The position numbers were made by a program, and so were the translations under genes. DNA of 22,212 nt, taken from the NCBI GenBank assembly GCA_036475545.1, contig JAZGAE010000143.1, forward strand, positions 1 through 22,212. The letters are read 5' to 3'. The notes under the pieces are model-generated. The model was not told the DNA's origin. It worked only from the letters and a program-made list of their open reading frames with translations, and did not search any database. This stretch comes from JAZGAE01 sp036475545. Lineage in GTDB: Bacteria; Pseudomonadota; Alphaproteobacteria; DATDPM01. This document shows positions 1-11,620 of this stretch, piece after piece (within the stretch, counting starts at the first letter, position 1; each line of letters begins with the position of its first letter).

Positions 1-89
1 ACGAAGCCATGAACACCAGGGTCGCCGCGCGGCTTGGCGTCCTTCGCCGATCCCTTTCGGGGCGCCACCGGCTGCTGGTGCGGTCTCAT
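1..89 (-). CDS. Possible partial ORF leaving the left edge
   Basis: An ATG whose reverse complement lies at 87-89 opens a minus-strand frame that stays open for 29 codons to the window edge. The visible residues are basic and proline-rich (MRPHQQPVAPRKGSAKDAKPR at the start) and I recognise no family. It would lie downstream of the aldolase on the same strand, where alphaproteobacterial glycolytic clusters often continue. No convincing ribosome binding site is visible, so it may be chance. Confidence 0.2.
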   Translation of the reverse strand, partial: MRPHQQPVAPRKGSAKDAKPRGDPGVHGF

Positions 90-169
90 GTCACAAACAA
101 AATACGGGCCTGGGCCCAAGCCACGCCGGCTCATGGCGCCGGATCCAGCATGGCCGTGGGCGAGGCGGA

Positions 170-1195
170 TCAGGCCGCCAGCTCCGTCTCCATCTCGGGC
201 CTGTAGGCTCCGGAGCGCGCGGCCCCGTTCATGCGCGCCCGGTGGAGGAAGGCGGCCTGCGCCGTCGCCACATTGGCGGGATCGCCGCCCCAGGCCTTGA
301 GAGGCGATTGCTGCAACGCCCGGCCGTAGGAGAAGCTGAGCTCCCACGGCTGCGGCCCGATCGCGTTCATGGCGTTGAGGTGAACCGTGGCCTCTTTCTC
401 GGACTGGCCGCCGGACAAGAACACGATCCCCGGCACCGCGGCCGGAACCGTGCGGAGCAGGGTGCGGATCGTGATCTCGGCCACCTCTTCGGCGCTTGCC
501 TGGGTCGAGCAGTCCTTGCCGGAGACCACCATGTTCGGCTTCAGCACCATGCCTTCGAGCATGATGCCTTGCTCGAACAGTTGATGGAAGACGGCGTTGA
601 GCGTCGCCTCGGTGACGTTGCGGCAGCGCTTGATGTCGTGATCGCCGTCCATCAGGACTTCGGGCTCGACGATGGGCACCAGCCCCGCCTCTTGCGAGAG
701 CGCGGCGAAGCGCGCCAGCGCGTGGGCGTTGGCTTCGGTGCAGGCGCGAGAGGGGATGCGATGGCCGATCGTGATCACCGCGCGCCACTTTGTGAATCGG
801 GCGCCGAGGTCGACATACTCGCTGAGTAGCTCGCGCAAGCCGTCGAGACCCTCGGTGACCTTCTCCCCGGGCGCGCCGGCGAGGGCCTTCGCGCCCTTGT
901 CGACCTTGATGCCCGGAACGATCCCTTCGGCTTCGAGGCACTTCACGAAAGGCGTGCCGTCCTTGGCGCCTTGCCGGATCGTCTCGTCGAAGAGGATCAC
1001 GCCGGAGATGTACTCGCCCGCGCCCTTGGTGGTGAACAAGAGTTCGCGGTAGGCGCGGCGGTTCTCCTCCGTCGACTCGACGTCGATGCCGGCGAGCCGC
1101 TTCTGAATGGTGCCGGTGCTCTCGTCGGCCGCCAAGATCCCTTTTCCCTTGGCGACCATGGCATTGGCGGTGGCTTCCAGATCATGCGCAGTCAT
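170..1195 (-). CDS. fba: Class I fructose-bisphosphate aldolase
   Basis: Cleaves fructose 1,6-bisphosphate to dihydroxyacetone phosphate and glyceraldehyde 3-phosphate, or the reverse, through a Schiff base without metal; cytosolic. The 341-aa product carries the family signatures in order: ILAADES near residue 20, KWRAV near 136, EPE near 177, LKPNMV with the presumed Schiff-base Lys219, SGGQSE near 261, and GRALQQSPLKAWGG near 291. Length is normal for the animal/plant-like class I type. The frame is open 52 codons further upstream, but the start at 1195 is preferred: a GAGGA motif sits 8-9 bases upstream and the family N-terminus (MTAHDLEATA) begins there. It is the last gene of the minus-strand pfp-pgk-rpe-fba series, separated from rpe by an unusually long spacer, so it may have its own promoter. 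Confidence 0.96.
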   Translation of the reverse strand: MTAHDLEATANAMVAKGKGILAADESTGTIQKRLAGIDVESTEENRRAYRELLFTTKGAGEYISGVILFDETIRQGAKDGTPFVKCLEAEGIVPGIKVDKGAKALAGAPGEKVTEGLDGLRELLSEYVDLGARFTKWRAVITIGHRIPSRACTEANAHALARFAALSQEAGLVPIVEPEVLMDGDHDIKRCRNVTEATLNAVFHQLFEQGIMLEGMVLKPNMVVSGKDCSTQASAEEVAEITIRTLLRTVPAAVPGIVFLSGGQSEKEATVHLNAMNAIGPQPWELSFSYGRALQQSPLKAWGGDPANVATAQAAFLHRARMNGAARSGAYRPEMETELAA

Positions 1196-1888
1196 GGCAT
1201 TGCGTCCTCTATCCTCTGTGAAGACCGACCCTTGGGCATGTATTGATCCGACGGTGCCGGTTGGGACCAATTCCGTGCCGCCGGATGGCTGGTATGCGGC
1301 GGTTCGGTCTCGATTACGTTGCCTCGGCCATGCGCCATGCGGGCCTCCCATAACTTAACTCAAAGCGAGCCCGGTCGTGAACCGCCCCGCCATCGGCCAG
1401 CGAGGGATCCGCCCTTTGGCCCTGGCCGGCCTTTGGCCCTGGCCGGCCTTTGGCCCTGGCCGGCCTTTGGCCCTGGCTGGCCTTTGGTCCTGGCCGGACC
1501 ACTGTGCCAACCGGCGATCGCCTTCCTTCCGCTACGCTATCTCGCGTCGCTCGTCTTCGCCGACGTGCACCGAGACATGTTCGACGACGGGTCGCGAGCG
1601 GCGCGACCGTCGCGAGCCGCCATAGCTACCGGGGCTGCCGCGCCGGAGTCCACCACCGATATTCGTTGCGCGATCATGGCAGTTCGGGGGAACACCTCCG
1701 GCGTGCTCTGGCGACTCCTGCGGAAGGTGGCGCGCGGCCCGGCCTTGCCGTCGCCTAACACGGCCTTCCGATGATTCCGGCGTTGCCCGTGCCGCCGCGG
1801 CTCCCGTTCCTCTTTCTTCCGAATGGGCGAGGGGACCCGGTCACCCTTGGCCGCGGCATCCCGATGCGACGCTTCGACGAACGCGCGG
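1196..1888. other. Long spacer between rpe and fba
   Basis: About 690 bases between two same-strand genes of one pathway. It holds the 17-bp tandem repeat at 1413-1497 and several overlapping open frames on both strands. Their translations are low-complexity (rich in P, A, R, G and W), the repeat reads through all three frames, and I recognise no family. No T-tailed hairpin is evident after rpe. It may hold an fba promoter and leader, or the remains of a lost gene. Confidence 0.5.
1413..1497. repeat. Five tandem copies of a 17-bp unit
   Basis: Unit cctttggccctggccgg, five end-to-end copies (1413-1429, 1430-1446, 1447-1463, 1464-1480, 1481-1497). The first three are identical; the fourth and fifth each carry one change. 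The period is not a multiple of three, so a frame read through it cycles through all three phases, which argues against coding. Each unit contains GGCC/CCGG self-complementary blocks that could fold in RNA. This looks like a minisatellite. Confidence 0.95.
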
Positions 1889-2539
1889 TTAGCCGCCGCC
1901 CCTAAGGGCCCTGATGTTGGCGGCGTAGTCGCCGTTGAAGACGGCGGAGCCCGCCACCAGCACGTTCGCCCCGGCGGCGACGACCTCGCCGGCGTTCTCG
2001 GTGGTGATGCCGCCGTCGACCTCGAGCTCAATGTCGCGGTCTGCGATCATCTCCCGGATGTGGTGGATCTTGTCGAGCTGCGAGGGGATGAACCTCTGGC
2101 CGCCGAAGCCGGGATTGACCGACATCACGAGCACCAGGTCCACCTTGTCGAGGACATAGGCTATGGCCGTCTCCGACGTTCCCGGATTGAGCGAGACGCC
2201 GGCGCGTTTTCCAAGCTGCCGAATGAGGTGCAGCGAGCGGTCGAGATGCCCGCCGGCCTCGGTGTGCACCGTGATGATGTCGCTGCCGGCTTCGGCGAAC
2301 GCCTCGATATAGGGATCGACCGGGTCGATCATCAAATGCACGTCGAGGACCTTCTTCGTGTGCGGCCGGATCGCCTTCACCACGCAGGGGCCGATGGTGA
2401 TGTTGGGCACGAAGTGCCCGTCCATCACGTCCACGTGGACGTAGTCGCACCCGGCGGCGTCGACGGCGCGCACCTCCTCGCCAAGGCGCGAGAAGTCGGC
2501 GGAAAGAATCGAGGGGGCGATCTTGACCCCGTCACCCAT
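1889..2539 (-). CDS. rpe: Ribulose-phosphate 3-epimerase
   Basis: Interconverts D-ribulose 5-phosphate and D-xylulose 5-phosphate in the pentose phosphate or Calvin cycle; a cytosolic metal-dependent TIM barrel. The 216-aa protein is full length: IAPSILSADF near residue 7, VHVDVMDGHFVPN with His35 and Asp37, DVHLMI with His68, the phosphate/substrate loop MSVNPGFGGQRF near 139, and LEVDGGI with Asp175. These are the expected metal ligands and acid/base pair. A GGGAG motif lies 8 bases before the ATG. It follows pgk by 95 bases on the same strand, consistent with co-transcription. Confidence 0.97.
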   Translation of the reverse strand: MGDGVKIAPSILSADFSRLGEEVRAVDAAGCDYVHVDVMDGHFVPNITIGPCVVKAIRPHTKKVLDVHLMIDPVDPYIEAFAEAGSDIITVHTEAGGHLDRSLHLIRQLGKRAGVSLNPGTSETAIAYVLDKVDLVLVMSVNPGFGGQRFIPSQLDKIHHIREMIADRDIELEVDGGITTENAGEVVAAGANVLVAGSAVFNGDYAANIRALRGGG

Positions 2540-2634
2540 GTCTCATGCTCCCAAATGCGGCGGCGATCCGCGCGTGATCGGCCCAACGGCCGTCCGCTGG
2601 ACCGAACCCCGTCACGGCCACCCTACCAACAATC

Positions 2635-3837
<1,203 letters not shown>

Positions 3838-4002
3838 GCCGCGTCCTCTCGCTTGCCGGCGATCCTCGATCCTGCGCCGGCTGTCGATCCCTCGGCAGGT
3901 CCTCGCCCCTCGCCCGGTTGCCGGTCGTTCTGTCGGCCACCGATCCGCTAGCTCCAGTCCTTCCGCCGCCACCGGTTCCGGCCCCTCTGGACCTCCTCCG
4001 CT

Positions 4003-5217
4003 TTACGAGGCAAGCACCTTAGGCACGCCCGGCGCCTCGAGCCGGCCCACCTGTGGCATGTCGGAGCCCAGCAAAGGCCTTAAGTACGAGACGAAGGCAT
4101 CGGTGACGTCGGTGCCTGACCCGGCGATGAACTCGTCGGGCATGGTCCGGGTCTTGCCAGCCACCGCTTCGAGGGGCTCGAACCCGTAGTCCACCGCGTA
4201 TCCCCCGACCCGGCGAATGGTGACGGTGCCGTCTCTGTCCAGCTCGTCGGCGAACCGGACCGCCTTTTCGCCGACCTCCCGCGCTTCCCGCTGGTCGACG
4301 TCGGAGACGCAGCCGAGGTAAGAGCGCTGGAGGTAGCCGAAGGTGTCGCCGCGTACCCGCTTGATCCCGAGGCGCTGCCTGATGACGTCGGTGAGCGAAT
4401 CGGCCAGTACGCCGGTGCCCGAGAGCTGGATGTTGCCGTGGGCGTCGCGTTCCACCCGCCCCACCAGCCTGGCGGCGATGGGGACGCCGTCGGCGTCGTG
4501 AACGCCCTCGCTTACCGCGACCACGCAGCGCCCGAGCCGCTCGTGCACGGCCTTCACTTGGCCGAGGAACGCGTCCGTGTCGAAGACGCGCTCGGGCAGG
4601 TAAACCAGATGCGGGCCGTCGTCCGTGCGTGCGCGCGCCGCCGCGCTCGCCGCAGTCAAGAAACCCGCGTGACGGCCCATCACCACGCCCACATAGACGC
4701 CGGGAAGGGCCCAGTTGTCCCGGTCCACGCCGGCGAACGCGCTGGCCACGAACCGGGCTGCTGAGGGATAGCCGGGGGTGTGGTCGTTCTCCAGGAGGTC
4801 GTTGTCGATGGTCTTGGGGATGTGCACGGCGCGCAAGGGATCGCCGGCCGTTGCCGCCTCCTCGCTGAGGATCCTCAGCGTGTCGGAAGAGTCGTTGCCG
4901 CCGATGTAGAAGAACGACCCGATGCCGTGGGCCTTCAGCACCTTGAAGATATCCTGGCAGTAGGCGCGATCCGGCTTGTCGCGGGTCGAGCCCAGGGCCG
5001 AGCCTGGGGTGGCGGCGATCGTCTCCAGGGTTTCGGCGCTCTCCTCGGTCAGATCGAGGAAATCCTCGTCGACGATGCCGGCCACACCATGGCGCGCGCC
5101 GTAGACCCGCTCGACCGCGGCAAGCCGGCGTCCCACAAGGACCGCCCCCACCAGCGACTGATTGATGACCGCGGTCGGACCGCCTCCCTGCGCGATCAGC
5201 ATCTTGCCCTGGAGCAT
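4003..5217 (-). CDS. pfp: 6-phosphofructokinase, probably diphosphate-dependent
   Basis: Phosphorylates fructose 6-phosphate, probably with pyrophosphate in a reversible reaction. The 404-aa protein has the glycine-rich N-terminus AQGGGPTAVINQS, the donor-site motif YIGGNDSSDT (Gly106-Ser110), PKTIDND at 134-140 with catalytic Asp138, MGRHAGF at 180-186, and SEGV further on. In ATP enzymes the corresponding motifs read GGDGS and GTIDND. Asp109 in the second position and Lys135 before TIDND are the established marks of PPi use. Asn108, where most PPi enzymes have Asp (GGDD), is a subgroup variation. A possible alternative start is Met6; the GAGG before 5217 is close (4 bases). It is first in the pfp-pgk-rpe-fba series. 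In methylotroph-like metabolism such enzymes also act on sedoheptulose 7-phosphate; that is not testable here. Confidence 0.92.
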   Translation of the reverse strand: MLQGKMLIAQGGGPTAVINQSLVGAVLVGRRLAAVERVYGARHGVAGIVDEDFLDLTEESAETLETIAATPGSALGSTRDKPDRAYCQDIFKVLKAHGIGSFFYIGGNDSSDTLRILSEEAATAGDPLRAVHIPKTIDNDLLENDHTPGYPSAARFVASAFAGVDRDNWALPGVYVGVVMGRHAGFLTAASAAARARTDDGPHLVYLPERVFDTDAFLGQVKAVHERLGRCVVAVSEGVHDADGVPIAARLVGRVERDAHGNIQLSGTGVLADSLTDVIRQRLGIKRVRGDTFGYLQRSYLGCVSDVDQREAREVGEKAVRFADELDRDGTVTIRRVGGYAVDYGFEPLEAVAGKTRTMPDEFIAGSGTDVTDAFVSYLRPLLGSDMPQVGRLEAPGVPKVLAS

Positions 5218-5973
5218 GGCGCCTCGTGTTCTCCGGAAGTGACCAATTCGGATGTCGCCTCACGGATCCGCGACCGCGGCTCGCGGCCGGCGGGGCGAGA
5301 TTACGACATTCCGACGGGCGCCCGTAACCCCCATTTGGAGCCGTCTCGCACGAGGCGGCCGCTTTTGCGACCGCGGAGGCTTTGACCGTCGCGGGGTCTG
5401 CGCGCCAGGATTTTCCCCGGCCTTGATTTACGGGCGCCCGCATGTCGCATCCAGAGCTTGTCGGGTCGCGCCCGCGGTCGAGGTGCGCAGGCCACCGCCG
5501 ATTGGCCCGGGGCACGGGGTCTTGTCGAAACCTGTTGATTGCGCGCAAGAGGTGGGATCAATCAGGCAAGACTCGGTTCGGATGCCTCGCAGGCGCTGGG
5601 CCGAAGTGTGCAACGGAAGGTTGTGTTAACTTGGACCAGAGTGTATCTATACCATAGCAATAACAGAACCAATAGTATGTATAGCGTATCTATTAGTCCA
5701 TAAAATGATCTCGATAGCCTAGTCGCTCTCGCGGCACCGAGCCTGTTTCCGCCGAATGCATTCAAGAACGGAAGGTCTCGTTGTTCGCGCCGCCCGCTGC
5801 CGTAAAGGATCCGCGGCTCTGTGGCAGGTCGACACGAGTGGCCGATGACCGCCGGACGCCAACCGCGGGCGAGGCCATGAAGCGGTCTGCGGTGGAAACG
5901 CCCCCGGCGTTTTAAGAGGAACGCCTTCGGTTGTAGCGCGGCGCCCGCGGACGATGCAACGATCGCCGTCCGC
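5218..5973. other. Gene-poor region upstream of pfp with an AT-rich patch
   Basis: About 750 bases between pfp and the XRE regulator. Open frames on both strands have basic, low-complexity translations with no recognisable family. A sharp AT-rich patch lies at about 5625-5715, unlike the GC-rich surroundings; it contains two copies of GTATCTAT and short arms TGGAC and GTCCA at its ends. The pfp promoter should lie in this stretch, but I cannot place it with confidence. A hairpin lies at 5896-5912. Confidence 0.4.
5896..5912. terminator. Perfect 7-bp hairpin downstream of the XRE gene
   Basis: AAACGCC, loop CCC, GGCGTTT. It lies about 60 bases beyond the stop of the minus-strand XRE gene. The arms end in A and T runs, so transcription from either side would leave three U residues; T tracts are short on both strands. 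A weak, possibly bidirectional terminator. Confidence 0.4.
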
Positions 5974-6216
5974 CTACAAGGTTGCCTTGCTCCACCTCAC
6001 CCCCGGACCGGCGCCATCTTCTTCGATCAGCGCGATTCCAGCCGCCTTCAGAGCCTTCTCGACCTTCCAAGCGTTTTCCGTGTTGGCACGAATCAGGCCG
6101 TTGCTGGCTTCCATCCTCTTTACAGTCGACACCGCTACGCCGGCAGCTTTAGCCAGGTTTTCCTGGTTCCAACCGAGCAAGCCTCGAGCGGCACGCAACT
6201 GACCGGAAGTAAGCAT
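5974..6216 (-). CDS. Small XRE-family helix-turn-helix regulator
   Basis: An 80-aa cytosolic DNA-binding protein. Residues about 5-58 form a Cro/C1-type helix-turn-helix: GQLRAARGLLGWNQENLAKAA, then a turn and the recognition helix VAVSTVKRMEAS. The C-terminal part, KVEKALKAAGIALIEEDGAGPGVRW, matches the standalone regulators common in alphaproteobacteria. The frame is open 31 codons upstream, but the start at 6216 gives the typical N-terminus (MLTSGQLRAARGLLGW) and has AAGGA about 11 bases upstream. It stands alone in a gene-poor stretch, with AT-rich DNA upstream (about 6290-6385) that probably holds its promoter. The target is unknown; such proteins often come with mobile or toxin-antitoxin DNA, but no partner gene is seen. 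Confidence 0.85.
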   Translation of the reverse strand: MLTSGQLRAARGLLGWNQENLAKAAGVAVSTVKRMEASNGLIRANTENAWKVEKALKAAGIALIEEDGAGPGVRWSKATL

Positions 6217-6384
6217 TTCTGGTGGTGTCCTTTCCCGTGCGACTTGGTTTGATCCCCTAGTTTTCGCGCCGGAATACACAATCGCGGTTTCCGGAAGTAT
6301 TACCCACACAGAATCTAAGGGTATATTAGCCGTTATGTTTCACGATATCCTATATGCTTTTACCATGTTTTTCGACTGATTTAT

Positions 6385-6400
6385 TGGCCCTTCGGGGCCA
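6385..6400 (+). terminator. TTCG-loop hairpin with a delayed T run
   Basis: TGGCCC, loop TTCG, GGGCCA: six perfect pairs closed by an exceptionally stable UUCG tetraloop, followed on the plus strand by CTTGACG and then five T residues. The T run begins about eight bases after the stem, late for a classic intrinsic terminator. No plus-strand gene precedes it, so it may be a relic or serve the minus-strand leader. Confidence 0.35.
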
Positions 6401-7056
6401 CTTGACGTTTTTCCAACAATGGACCGACCCACGGCGGGACGCTCCGCACCCTTTCCTCCCTCCGCATAGGGTGGGGAACGGCACTGCGGACCTTGGTGTC
6501 CTCAGGAGTCATTGAAGAGGCCCTCTCGGGATCCAGCCCGCGGTCAACAGAAATCCCGGGCACAACCGGCGGTAGCATACCCCGCACCGGGGGTCGGCGC
6601 ATCCAGAAGCGTGCGCCTGAGGAAGGTCCGGTCTCTCGGCAGTGGGGATGGCTGAGCCTGCGTTGGCGGCGTGGTGGCTAAGCACGGCCTCGCGAGGCGG
6701 TTAATCGCGGCAGGAACACGGCGATCTGCGGTCGTCACGGCGAGTGAGCGCACCGGCCCACACCAAGAATGGCCTCACCGGCCGGGCCAAGGTCGGGATC
6801 CGAGCGCGCCTGTTGTCGAAGCGATCTCACGCCGACGCACCAGAGGATGTCACCGCTGCCCCCCTGCTTCTGAAAGGCGGGGCGGCGCCCTCGTCGCGTA
6901 GGAGGAAGCCTGCTGAGGCTAGAGTCGGCGAGGACCAGTCTAATTTAATCGGGTCTGTGTAAATAGTCGGCCTGTTCGCCCCTTCCGCCACCACGTTCGT
7001 TAACCAAATTTTAAGCAACCTAGTCCGACAATCTGAGCGTTTGAATACTGAGCCAC

Positions 7057-7085
7057 TTGATAGTTGTATTGATATTTTTTGTATT
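7057..7085 (+). promoter_or_regulatory. Possible sigma70-type promoter
   Basis: TTGATA at 7057-7062 and TGTATT at 7080-7085 with a 17-base spacer, inside the AT-rich patch. The first hexamer matches TTGACA at five of six positions and the second matches TATAAT at four of six. It points toward the doubtful ORF at 7146 and the methyltransferase at 7625. Chance matches are common in AT-rich DNA. Confidence 0.3.
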
Positions 7086-7145
7086 AGCTTTGGAGTTCCG
7101 AGCTAGACTGTCGCTATATTGATTATTGTAGGGGTGTAAACGCCG

Positions 7146-7433
7146 TTGGATGTGGCCTTGAGCGGCGGCTGGGCGGCCTCGGTTGAAACGCGTCGAAACG
7201 GTCTGGAAACTTCGAATAAGGCTGGCGTGTCCGTGTTTCCTACCAATCGAGGATGGCGCCTCGCCTATCGCGAGTTTTTCCCAAGCGGCAATTCGGCTTG
7301 CGCCGCATGTGAATGTTTGAAACGTGCTGCGGGGGATTTTCGCAGCCAGCGGGTTGAGTGGAGCGGCAGGCTGTTGCGCCGGGCGGGGTACGCGTACGCG
7401 CGTTCGGCGTACTCGTTGGCGCCAACAGGGTAG
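7146..7433 (+). CDS. Doubtful 95-aa ORF
   Basis: A TTG-initiated frame of 95 codons about 60 bases downstream of the possible promoter at 7057-7085, with AGGGG about 12 bases before the start. The product is basic, with a small Cys group (CAACEC near residue 52), and matches no family I know. Codon use is less GC-biased at third positions than in the confident genes. An equally long open frame lies on the opposite strand, so it may not be expressed. Confidence 0.2.
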   Translation: MDVALSGGWAASVETRRNGLETSNKAGVSVFPTNRGWRLAYREFFPSGNSACAACECLKRAAGDFRSQRVEWSGRLLRRAGYAYARSAYSLAPTG

Positions 7434-7624
7434 CCGCCCGACTGACGTCGGGAATGACGTCCGCCCCCGCAGTCTGATGGCCTGCGCGGGATACCGGATG
7501 TCGGTGCCGGTCCGACCCCGGGGCGACAAACGCAGTCGGTGATGCTTGGCGGCGAAGGTGAAAGAACCCTTTTTAGGTTGATGGCTTATTAGGATGAAAT
7601 TTTGGTTCTTGCGCGGGGCTTAGC

Positions 7625-8668
7625 ATGGCCACGAGCTGGCAAGAGTATTTGCGCGTTCCACAGAGCGCCCACGCCTACCGGAACTGTCACCACCAATGCC
7701 GGCCCGCCTTTGAGCGACAGCGGGGAATCCTCCGGCATGTGGTGCAGGCGACCAGGCCGAAGGTGGTAGTTTGTCTCGGCGCTGGCGTCCTCAACGACAT
7801 TCCCTATTCCACCCTCGTCGAATCCGGCGCCACCATCCACCTCGTGGACTGGCTGCCTGGAGCTATTGATTGGGGGCTCGGTCAGTCCGTCATCAGGCGC
7901 GGAAACGGCGGCAGCCCGGACTGTGTCTACTGTCATTTGAACGAGGCGTGCGCTAAGGTCTATTGCCGCCAATTCCTAGGCGCTGTGGCTCCGGGCCGCG
8001 GCGTCTGTGACCAGTTCGTACCGAAGCCGGACGAGCCCTTCGTCTGCGTCGCTTTTGAACGAGGGGAGCAACCCATCATCCACGAGCGGGACGTCACCGC
8101 CGGTTATGCCAGCGCTTTTGGGGAAGGCGTTCTCAAGGTTTTGCGGGACGTGGGCTCGTGGCGGCAGGCGCTTCGGCAGGCCCGCGCGTTGGCCAAGCGT
8201 GTCGGACGGTACCGCGACAGCCTCGACATCCCGGACGGCAGAACGGACCTGGTAATCTCGTCGATGCTGGTCTCGCAGTTCGAACACGAGCCTTACGAAT
8301 ACTTCTCCCGACAGGCGGCCGCCCTGCTCGGCGCGCCGACGCCTCAGGAAGAAAGGTACCTCCGGACTGCATTGGATAAATTGCGCTCGACGCTGCTGAC
8401 CGATCAAGTCAGCCGCCATTGCGACGAAATCCACCGAATGCTGGCGCCGGGCGGCCGCTGCTTCGTGTCGTTCGAGCTGTTCAGGTTCGACCCGCATCTC
8501 GGCCGATGGTTCCTGGTCAAGGAGATGCATAAGGTCCTCGAACTGCTGGCGCGGCGGTTCGACTTCAACTTGGACGTAGTTCCCGAACCGGACTCGCTCA
8601 CTCGGTTCCAATCGGGGGACGGCGCCTCCGCGGTCCTGTCTTTGGTGCTCGAGCCTGTTACGCGATGA
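7625..8668 (+). CDS. SAM-dependent methyltransferase-like protein with a Cys cluster
   Basis: A 347-aa soluble protein with the class I Rossmann methyltransferase plan. Motif I is VVVCLGAGVLNDIP at 47-60, the acidic end of strand 2 is IHLVDW at 71-76, the strand 4 region is DLVISSMLVSQF at 208-219, and MLAPGGRCFVSFELF at 272-286 is the typical strand 5 hairpin. Between strands 2 and 4 sits an insertion with CxxC-x5-C-x4-C (Cys100, 103, 109, 114), plus Cys21 and Cys25 near the N-terminus; this could bind zinc or an iron-sulfur cluster. The substrate is unknown. The ATG at 7625 is the first possible start after an in-frame TGA, with a weak GGGG motif 7 bases upstream. It is followed on the same strand by the hybrid kinase at 8763 and may be co-transcribed with it. 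Confidence 0.75.
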   Translation: MATSWQEYLRVPQSAHAYRNCHHQCRPAFERQRGILRHVVQATRPKVVVCLGAGVLNDIPYSTLVESGATIHLVDWLPGAIDWGLGQSVIRRGNGGSPDCVYCHLNEACAKVYCRQFLGAVAPGRGVCDQFVPKPDEPFVCVAFERGEQPIIHERDVTAGYASAFGEGVLKVLRDVGSWRQALRQARALAKRVGRYRDSLDIPDGRTDLVISSMLVSQFEHEPYEYFSRQAAALLGAPTPQEERYLRTALDKLRSTLLTDQVSRHCDEIHRMLAPGGRCFVSFELFRFDPHLGRWFLVKEMHKVLELLARRFDFNLDVVPEPDSLTRFQSGDGASAVLSLVLEPVTR

Positions 8669-8677
8669 GGGACGGTG

Positions 8678-8740
8678 ATGAAGGTTGCTTTAAGCTGGCT
8701 CGCGGCACTCTTGCCCGGGCGGGACACGCTGGCCCCCTGA
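8678..8740 (+). CDS. Possible 20-aa leader or remnant ORF
   Basis: An ATG nine bases after the methyltransferase stop, with GAGG about 7 bases upstream, opens a 20-codon frame with a hydrophobic start (MKVALSWLAALLPG). It ends 22 bases before the kinase ATG, whose own ribosome site is weak. It could be a leader peptide coupling translation to the kinase, a truncated gene start, or chance. Confidence 0.3.
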   Translation: MKVALSWLAALLPGRDTLAP

Positions 8741-8762
8741 AGCTCTCTGCGGTGGCGCTCCC

Positions 8763-11564
<2,802 letters not shown>

Positions 11565-11620
11565 ACCGACGCACGCGACCGTCATAACTGATCCGCTCGC
11601 CTGGACGTGCGCTGAAGCGG

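Larger units (their letters stand above)
6401..7624. other. Gene-poor region with AT-rich patch, upstream of the methyltransferase
   Basis: About 1.2 kb with no recognisable gene apart from one doubtful ORF (7146-7433). Frames at 6493-6960 (plus) and 6381-7018 (minus) are short, interrupted and of no family I know. Positions about 6935-7140 are strongly AT-rich relative to the flanks. An inverted repeat with 6-bp arms lies at 7437-7452, and AAGAACC (7562-7568) and GGTTCTT (7604-7610) form widely spaced complementary arms just before the next gene. The stretch looks like decayed or acquired DNA. Confidence 0.4.

Noticed and set aside
1319..1774. Plus-strand 151-aa frame across the tandem repeat
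   Set aside because: The repeat produces low-complexity Pro/Leu/Trp/Gly text in every frame; no start signal or family match.
5535..5561. TTGAT and ATCAA arms resembling an FNR box
   Set aside because: The half-sites are 17 bases apart instead of 4.
5540..5610. GGTTCGGATGCC resembling a tRNA T-arm
   Set aside because: No matching acceptor, anticodon or D arms could be built around it.
5562..5765. Minus-strand 67-aa frame with a hydrophobic stretch
   Set aside because: The hydrophobic run comes from translation of the AT-rich patch; no ribosome site and no recognisable family.
7437..7452. CCCGAC-TGAC-GTCGGG inverted repeat
   Set aside because: No T tract and no adjacent gene end; could be chance in GC-rich DNA.
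7020..7529. Minus-strand 169-aa frame
   Set aside because: Composition changes sharply along it, it crosses an AT-rich patch, and it matches nothing known.
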